A stretch of 45,980 nt of DNA. Origin: Actinomycetes bacterium (GTDB taxonomy: Bacteria; Actinomycetota; Acidimicrobiia; Acidimicrobiales; Palsa-688). This document shows positions 41,858 to 45,980 of the stretch, one piece after another. A program made the position numbers and the translations under genes. The DNA lies in contig JAJZMF010000019.1 of the NCBI GenBank assembly GCA_021850325.1, positions 1 through 45,980 on the forward strand, in the 5' to 3' direction. Positions within the stretch are counted from its first letter, which is position 1; each line of letters opens with the position of its first letter. The notes below the pieces were generated by a model, which saw only the letters and a list, made by a program, of their open reading frames with translations, was not told where the DNA came from and ran no database searches.

Positions 41858-42213
41858 GGGGGTGATCGGCTTCGACTTTGGCTGTCGGACCGAGAGAAGC
41901 GAGCCGTGGTCCCCGGATGCCACGTAAAACAACTGGGAAAACAATAAACGCCACTAATGGCAAAGCGCGTCTAGCGCTGGCTGCTTAATTGCAGCCCGTC
42001 CGTCTGGTCCAAGCCCTGCGGGCCAGCAGCGGGCGTCATAATGCGGGGCTTACCCGACGGGTGCGCTGACCGACCGTAGGGAAAACCAAAGCCAGCTCGG
42101 GCCGTAAGTCGTCGCCGGTGGCGACAGACGGCCGACAACCTTCACCGGCTGCGCTCGGAGAATGCTCGGCGAGAGGCTGAAGGACGCGGGTTCAATTCCC
42201 GCCACCTCCACCA
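41858..42213 (+). ncRNA. ssrA: tmRNA (ssrA), one-piece
   Basis: A 356-base one-piece tmRNA. The 5' end GGGGGUG pairs with CACCUCC before the encoded CCA, and GGCUUCGAC follows as in all tmRNAs. The T-arm GCGGGTTCAATTCCCGC lies near the 3' end. The tag frame runs from GCC at 41950 to TAA at 41988 and encodes ATNGKARLALAA, ending in the usual ALAA degradation signal. The bases before GCC (CAATAAAC) resemble those in mycobacterial tmRNA. Upstream, TAGACT at 41815 may be a -10 box (weak). The matching SmpB gene is nearby. Confidence 0.97.
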
Positions 42214-42257
42214 CGGGGTCCTAGCGAAATAAGGGCCCACTGGCTAGCGGAATAAAA

Positions 42258-42289
42258 GGGACGAACCGGCCTAAGGGCCGGTTCGTCCC
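42258..42289 (+). terminator. Hairpin terminator after ssrA
   Basis: A perfect 14-bp inverted repeat: GGGACGAACCGGCC, loop TAAG or similar, then GGCCGGTTCGTCCC. The sequence before it is A-rich (AATAAAA), but no T-run follows. It probably ends the tmRNA transcript. Two near-copies of CTAGCG(A/G)AATAA lie between the tmRNA end and the hairpin. Confidence 0.75.
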
Positions 42290-43076
42290 GCGTCAGGCGC
42301 CCGCTTGGCCTGCAAGCCCCTGGCTTGGCGCGTGAAGGCGAAGCTCACCACGGAACAGCCTGCCGGCTAGAGCCCTGTGCCTGGGCACAGCTCCTCGGGC
42401 TCGGGGACCTCGCTCTGAGGACTGGCCCGCAGGTCGGCCGGGCGACTGAGGATGGTCCGGGGCTGGCGATGGTGCCGCGCCCTGGCAGCCAGCCCCGTGT
42501 GACACCAGCCCCCGACAGTGCTACGCAGGCGAGGACATGGGTTCTGCTACGCGGCGGACCTGCACAAACGTGCCGCCAGGGCGAGTGTCGCGCGGAGGAT
42601 CGTTCGCGAGACCGGCTATTGACCTTGACCCAGCCATGCCCGACTCCAAGGCGTGCTGAGTTCGACGAGATCGCGGTGCCCCTTGCAGCTCTCGGGGAGC
42701 CGCGCGTCGTCGGTTACTGTTGCGGTGTACGCCGCTCCTGAAAGGGGGGCCTACCGTCATGGCGACTGGGAACGCGCCCGTGTTGAACGGGCTGTACCGC
42801 GTAGTCGAGCGTGGCGATCGCGTTCGAGTAAGGGGTACGACCCTCGGCCGTCCCCAGCCAGCGCTTCAGTAAGCTCCGTAGAGGCAGTGTGCGGCAAGAC
42901 TCTCTGGCTGAAGGAGGTTTGTTACGACCAGTCGTGGGAGCAGCACCTTGGCTCGGGCGAGGACCATGGGTACCTCGGGGGCAAGCCTGCGGCCCCAAAT
43001 ACAAGAAGCTCCTGACAGGCACCCGGTAGACCCGCCTCAGTGCTGACGGACCGCCAATGGACCTCACTACAGTGAG
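42290..43076. other. Accessory stretch without a clear large gene
   Basis: About 790 bases between the tmRNA terminator and the YaaC-like gene. Open frames exist on both strands but their codon use is not convincing. One short frame at 42759-42872 has a good ribosome-binding site and is listed separately. A segment near 42890-43015 encodes KTLWLKEVCYDQSWEQHLGS in one frame and may be the remnant of a longer gene. I found no second copy of the tmRNA 3' end that would mark an integration site. Confidence 0.5.
42759..42872 (+). CDS. Small hypothetical protein
   Basis: A 37-residue frame (MATGNAPVLNGLYRVVERGD, then a basic part with RVRVRG). A purine-rich AAAGGGGGG lies about nine bases before the ATG, which is the main support. 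No family is recognised. It could be the intact start of a gene broken downstream. Confidence 0.3.
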   Translation: MATGNAPVLNGLYRVVERGDRVRVRGTTLGRPQPALQ

Positions 43077-44213
43077 ATGCTTGTGGCTGTGCACCAGTAC
43101 AGGACCAGCATGCTGTGGCACCTGCTACGTATGTCGAGGTCGAGGCCACCTGGGTTGGGGGAAAACGACGACCGTCGTGGCGATCTGTACCGAGCATCCC
43201 TGCAGCAGTTCGAGGAGCTGTTGAACGCGGCTGCAAGCATCGGGCCCGCCGCGAGCCCACTACCTCTCTACTACGCGCTGAACCAGGCTGGACGTGCAAT
43301 ACTCGCAGTCCGCGAGACTGATGACACGAAGGTGTTCGCTCGCAATGAACACCATGGGCTTACTTTGGCCCGGGAGAGCGTCGGGGACGACCTTCTCGGC
43401 GCCGCGGTCCAACCGGTCCGTGCCGACGCTGGCCACTACCAGAAGGTGGCCACCGTGACGGGCTCGCCGTTCCTCACGCTCAAGGACGGTGTAGAGCTTG
43501 GGGCCCTGATCGCCGCGCTGCCGGAGGCAGGCGACGAGGGCTTCGACGACGACACCTGGCCCACCGCCGTACGCGTGCACCCGTTGATGCGCTTATCTCC
43601 TCAGCCAAATCTCTTTGGCAAGTGGGACGGGGACAGCATGACGAGCCGTCTCCTGTTCAGCCAAAGCACGATGCAGATCGGCCTCGTTACCGACAGGATC
43701 GCCTCTGTTGAGACCCTGGCTTCATTTGCTGCCGAATACCCGGCCCTGTGCAACAGGCAAGTCACTTTGGGAATGCTGCAACCCGGCCAGCCCTCCCTCC
43801 TCTACTGGCAAACCCCAGCGGGACGCGCACTTGAGGTGCGCATCCACGTCCCAAGAAGCTCGGCAATTCTCGAGGAAGACCACGAAGCGCTCCTCAACGA
43901 CATTGCCCCCCAGTACCGCTGGTTGGGCCGCCGTTGGTTGCGTCCGTCGCTCGAAGGCAGCCAACCGCCTCCGAGCCCCCTGATGACATGGTGGGCGGTG
44001 CTTCACGCGCTTTCGATGCTCGCTCGCTACCACCCAACGGCATGGACGGCAGCGCTGTCGATCGACAAGTCGCCGCGGGCGGCGTCGTTGGAGCGGACAC
44101 TCGCCCTGGCTCTGGGCACCCTCCCGCACCTGGTGTTTGAAGCCGTGGGCCTGGCGAGCGGCGGGCCTCTCCTCCTGCCGCCCGGCCCGGATGCGCCGCC
44201 TTTGACAGGTTGA
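43077..44213 (+). CDS. YaaC-like protein
   Basis: A 378-residue soluble protein that resembles the YaaC family of unknown function. Typical parts are SPLPLYYALNQAGRAILAV near 60-80, a middle domain with GLTLARESVGDD, and a C-terminal helical part PLMTWWAVLHALSMLARYHP near 305-325. The frame is closed by a stop 11 codons upstream of the ATG. No strong ribosome-binding site. It lies alone behind the tmRNA, in a stretch with lower GC and mixed codon use, so it may be acquired. No catalytic motif is seen. Confidence 0.7.
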   Translation: MLVAVHQYRTSMLWHLLRMSRSRPPGLGENDDRRGDLYRASLQQFEELLNAAASIGPAASPLPLYYALNQAGRAILAVRETDDTKVFARNEHHGLTLARESVGDDLLGAAVQPVRADAGHYQKVATVTGSPFLTLKDGVELGALIAALPEAGDEGFDDDTWPTAVRVHPLMRLSPQPNLFGKWDGDSMTSRLLFSQSTMQIGLVTDRIASVETLASFAAEYPALCNRQVTLGMLQPGQPSLLYWQTPAGRALEVRIHVPRSSAILEEDHEALLNDIAPQYRWLGRRWLRPSLEGSQPPPSPLMTWWAVLHALSMLARYHPTAWTAALSIDKSPRAASLERTLALALGTLPHLVFEAVGLASGGPLLLPPGPDAPPLTG

Positions 44214-44351
44214 CCCAATGCTCGGCCTCGGTCGTGTTTCCCAGGGGCCACAGTGCCTAGGGCCAGTCGAAGCTATTCCGCCGGTCAGCCGTATGCCAAA
44301 CCCGGATGGCAATGAGCGCCCGCCAGATGGCATAGGAGCGGCGGAAGCACT

Positions 44352-44669
44352 GTGAGCGCAAGTGAGTGGTCCGGAAAGGGCTGGAGGATCACGGTCGCCG
44401 ATACGGAGGTCACGGCTGTCCAGACGACCGGCACCGTCACCCGTCCCAAGCACTGCGGCCGTCCCGACTCGAGGGGACCAGGAGCGGAGCGCCTCCACTG
44501 GGGCGTCGAGCTCTATGCCCATGCCCGGCGCAGTGGGTTCCTCCCGTTTCCCGCCCCAGAAGATCCCACTGTGCCCGGCGTGGCGGCGAGTCGCCGGGTG
44601 CTCGCGCGGGGAAGCATGGACCGGCTCAATGTATCCGGAATCCCCGTACCGCACATACGTTCCTCATAG
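44352..44669 (+). CDS. Hypothetical protein, first of a cluster of small genes
   Basis: A 105-residue frame starting SASEWSGKGWRITVADTEVT. Third-position GC is about 75 percent, which supports coding. No family is recognised; it is soluble and rich in Gly, Arg and Val. GTG start with a purine-rich GGAGCGGCGGAAG before it. It lies 104 bases upstream of the next small gene, same strand. Confidence 0.42.
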   Translation: MSASEWSGKGWRITVADTEVTAVQTTGTVTRPKHCGRPDSRGPGAERLHWGVELYAHARRSGFLPFPAPEDPTVPGVAASRRVLARGSMDRLNVSGIPVPHIRSS

Positions 44670-44773
44670 ACTGGAGGACATAAAGGTACTTCGAGAACGC
44701 CTAGGTTCGGAGGTGGCAACACCGTGCTCCGTATGGGGCTCAGGACCGATTACACGCGGGAGATGATCGCCAA

Positions 44774-44941
44774 GTGCCCGACACCAACGACTCGCCACCC
44801 GTTCCAGCTGGCGATACGCATGCGGCTGCAGGACGTGACCGTGAGACACCGGTCCCAAAGCCATCGGACGGTTTTCGCACCGCCCCGCTCCTGGAACACA
44901 GGTACCCGGACATCGAGGACGACGAGGACGACGAGGAGTGA
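44774..44941 (+). CDS. Small acidic hypothetical protein
   Basis: A 55-residue frame beginning at GTG, VPDTNDSPPVPAGDTHAAAG, and ending YPDIEDDEDDEE. The tail has eight Asp/Glu in the last ten residues. A GGGAG lies about 11 bases upstream and GTG 44774 is the only usable start before the stop at 44702. The next gene starts 3 bases after its stop, so it belongs to the same unit. The Pro-rich, acidic make-up suggests a disordered protein, such as an inhibitor or adaptor (inference only). Confidence 0.5.
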   Translation: MPDTNDSPPVPAGDTHAAAGRDRETPVPKPSDGFRTAPLLEHRYPDIEDDEDDEE

Positions 44942-44944
44942 TTA

Positions 44945-45100
44945 GTGGCTGATAAGCCGCATGACACAACAACTGCGCCCGAGGGCGGCCGCCCTGCTCA
45001 GCAGGTTGACACCTCTCAACCGGTTCGTGACCCCAGGCAGGGGTTCGACACCCAGCCAGCATTCAAGAGCGCCGACCCAAAGAATGAAGAGCAGCGCTGA
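44945..45100 (+). CDS. Small hypothetical protein
   Basis: A 51-residue frame from GTG (MADKPHDTTTAPEGGRPAQQ) to TGA at 45098. Polar and Pro/Gln-rich with no predicted membrane part, probably disordered. Its GAGTGATTAGTG junction with the gene before and the four-base overlap with the gene after indicate one operon. No family is recognised. Confidence 0.5.
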   Translation: MADKPHDTTTAPEGGRPAQQVDTSQPVRDPRQGFDTQPAFKSADPKNEEQR

Positions 45101-45612
45101 CAGACAATCCCGCTGCCCAGGGATCGGCAGGCGCCGTCTACAACGCCTACGTGGCTCAAAAACTCGCCGACGAGGATGCTCGCCAGTCAAGCCTTGAGCA
45201 GCGTGGTTTGGCGGTAATTACTACTGCTGGTGTGCTCACGACCGCCCTCTTCGGCATCGCCACCTTTGTGAATCCCAAGAGCGGAGTCGGGATCCCGGCC
45301 TCAGCGCATCTGCCGCTCACCCTGGCCATGTCCCTCTTGCTGGCCTCGTCGCTGCTGGCCATCGCCACCAACATGCCGCTGTTTTACGAGTCGGTGAAGA
45401 CTGAGGACCTACGCCTAGCCGTTACCGAGCTTTGGGGAGATAACCCAAACGACGCCATGCAAAGGGTCGCGGCGACGCATGTGAAAGAGATAGCCAGCGC
45501 ACGCGATCGCAACAAGTGGAAGGCCTGGATGTTGGTGTCGGCGATGGGATGCGAAATGGCCGGTCTGGCATTCCTCGGATGGGCCGTCTACGCGGTGGTG
45601 CACAGCACGTAG
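45097..45612 (+). CDS. Three-helix membrane protein, probable CTG start
   Basis: A 171-residue membrane protein if it starts at CTG 45097, overlapping the previous stop as CTGA. The N-terminus then reads TDNPAAQGSAGAVYNAYVAQ and continues without break into the rest. The next usual start, GTG 45151, would remove 18 residues. Hydrophobic segments are at about 38-58, 72-94 and 144-168. A charged, helical part (KTEDLRLAVTELWGDNPNDA) lies between the last two. The two close helices after a charged leader recall SLATT- or Pycsar-type membrane effectors, but no motif proves this. Related proteins of unknown function occur in other actinobacteria as far as I recall. Confidence 0.65.
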   Translation: MTDNPAAQGSAGAVYNAYVAQKLADEDARQSSLEQRGLAVITTAGVLTTALFGIATFVNPKSGVGIPASAHLPLTLAMSLLLASSLLAIATNMPLFYESVKTEDLRLAVTELWGDNPNDAMQRVAATHVKEIASARDRNKWKAWMLVSAMGCEMAGLAFLGWAVYAVVHST

Positions 45613-45768
45613 TGGAGGACCGAGGCTCCAACCCGCTGGCCCTTGCGTCTCACCAGAGACGCCCCCTGCTGCACCATGGGAATCTGGGTGTCAAGCAGCT
45701 CAAACCGGGTCTCGACCTCCGGTGCGGTGAGGTTGTTTTGCCTCAGCCGCTGCACCTCAAGCACTGGG
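45588..45768 (-). pseudogene. C-terminal remnant of a gene cut by the right IS3 element
   Basis: On the minus strand a frame comes out of the IS end and continues about 60 codons to a TAG at 45588. It encodes VLEVQRLRQNNLTAPEVETR, then FELLDTQIPMVQQGASLVRR, with codon use typical of a real gene. There is no start inside the host DNA, so the N-terminal part must lie beyond the IS, outside the window. The family is not recognised. It overlaps the end of the membrane gene tail-to-tail by 25 bases. Confidence 0.45.
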
Positions 45769-45795
45769 TGAGCATCCCCCACTGAGCCGGACACC
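45769..45795 (+). repeat. Terminal inverted repeat of right IS3 element
   Basis: A 27-base sequence that starts TGAGCATCCCCC and ends GCCGGACACC. It has the same TGAG-ATCCCC and GGACACC ends as the repeat at 950-976 and lies 17 bases before the orfA start codon. Confidence 0.75.
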
Positions 45796-45812
45796 TCTGT
45801 TAGGAGGTAGTC

Positions 45813-45980
45813 ATGGCAGTAGTGACCAAGCCCAACCCACCGACGGGCCGCAGACGAGGGAGGTACCCCGACGCCTTCCGCCGCGATGTGTCGGCCCTTG
45901 TGATCGACCAGCACCGCTCCGTCGCCGACGTGGCCAAGGAGCTGGGCCTTGTTGAGCAGACCGTTTACAACTGGGTACGC
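45813..45980 (+). CDS. IS3-family transposase OrfA, partial (3' end missing)
   Basis: The first 56 codons of an OrfA. After a basic start come RYPDAFRRDVSALVIDQHRS and VADVAKELGLVEQTVYNWVR, the helix-turn-helix of transposase_8 proteins. The TAGGAGGTAG before ATG 45813 is a strong ribosome-binding site. The sequence is clearly different from the left OrfA. Confidence 0.85.
   Translation, partial: MAVVTKPNPPTGRRRGRYPDAFRRDVSALVIDQHRSVADVAKELGLVEQTVYNWVR

Larger units (their letters stand above)
45769..45980 (+). mobile_element. Second IS3-family element, right part outside window
   Basis: The orfA-proximal end of another IS3-family element, facing right. A terminal repeat at 45769-45795 is followed by the start of orfA. 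The rest, with orfB and the far repeat, is outside. Sequence differs from the left element, so they are not a simple pair of copies. Confidence 0.82.

Noticed and set aside
42325-42741. Plus-strand frame (138 codons) after the tmRNA terminator
   Set aside because: Codon use is not gene-like, there is no ribosome-binding site and no recognised segment.
42181-45980. Possible tmRNA-targeted integrative element
   Set aside because: The region behind ssrA looks accessory, but I see no integrase and no repeat of the tmRNA 3' end in the window.
1-45980. CRISPR array, riboswitch or phage genes
   Set aside because: No regularly spaced direct repeats, no recognised riboswitch upstream of the biosynthesis genes, and no phage structural genes.

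Overview
The window is very GC-rich with strong third-position GC bias, many GTG starts and tightly overlapping genes, as expected for an actinobacterium. Two things suggest the Acidimicrobiia or a relative (inference). One is a secreted protein with GYW-type beta repeats fused to a glycoside-hydrolase-like domain, a build I associate with that class. The other is a housekeeping block ordered much like the mycobacterial mec-cysO-cysM to rph-rdgB region.

Layout. (1) 1-976: end of an IS3-family element on the minus strand, cut by the window edge. (2) 1.0-8.6 kb: glycan genes of lower GC than the rest: a 1326-residue fused glycosyltransferase/methyltransferase, a propeller-like protein, a GT2 and a sugar-nucleotide epimerase. 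(3) 8.6-9.7 kb: gene-poor, possibly decayed. (4) 9.7-17 kb: minus-strand operon for an ABC-dependent polysaccharide exporter (Wzm/Wzt type) with a giant glycosyltransferase and a coiled-coil surface-glycan protein. (5) 17-26.5 kb: two multi-membrane proteins, a GT2-like enzyme, a sulfotransferase, a tyrosine-phosphatase-like enzyme and two paralogous GT4 enzymes. (6) 26.6-27.5 kb: clpP and tRNA-Leu(UAG). (7) 27.5-34 kb: minus-strand operon with a UDP-sugar dehydrogenase, a dolichol-phosphate-mannose-synthase-like GT2, an epimerase, the secreted repeat/hydrolase protein and a membrane protein that is a paralogue of one in region 5. (8) 34.3-42.2 kb: housekeeping block: flippase-like membrane protein, rdgB, rph, a metallo-beta-lactamase-fold hydrolase, cysM, cysO, mec, smpB, a site-2-type protease and ssrA (tmRNA). 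(9) 42.2-45.8 kb: accessory region behind the tmRNA with a YaaC-like protein and a cluster of small unknown genes ending in a three-helix membrane protein. (10) 45.77 kb to the end: start of a second, different IS3-family element on the plus strand, which seems to have cut a minus-strand gene.

Regions 2, 4, 5 and 7 together look like a large locus for making, modifying (methylation, possibly sulfation) and exporting a cell-surface polysaccharide. Region 8 holds cysteine synthesis from a protein-bound thiocarboxylate (Mec, CysO, CysM) and both parts of the trans-translation system (SmpB, tmRNA). The least explained part is the accessory region between ssrA and the right-hand IS.
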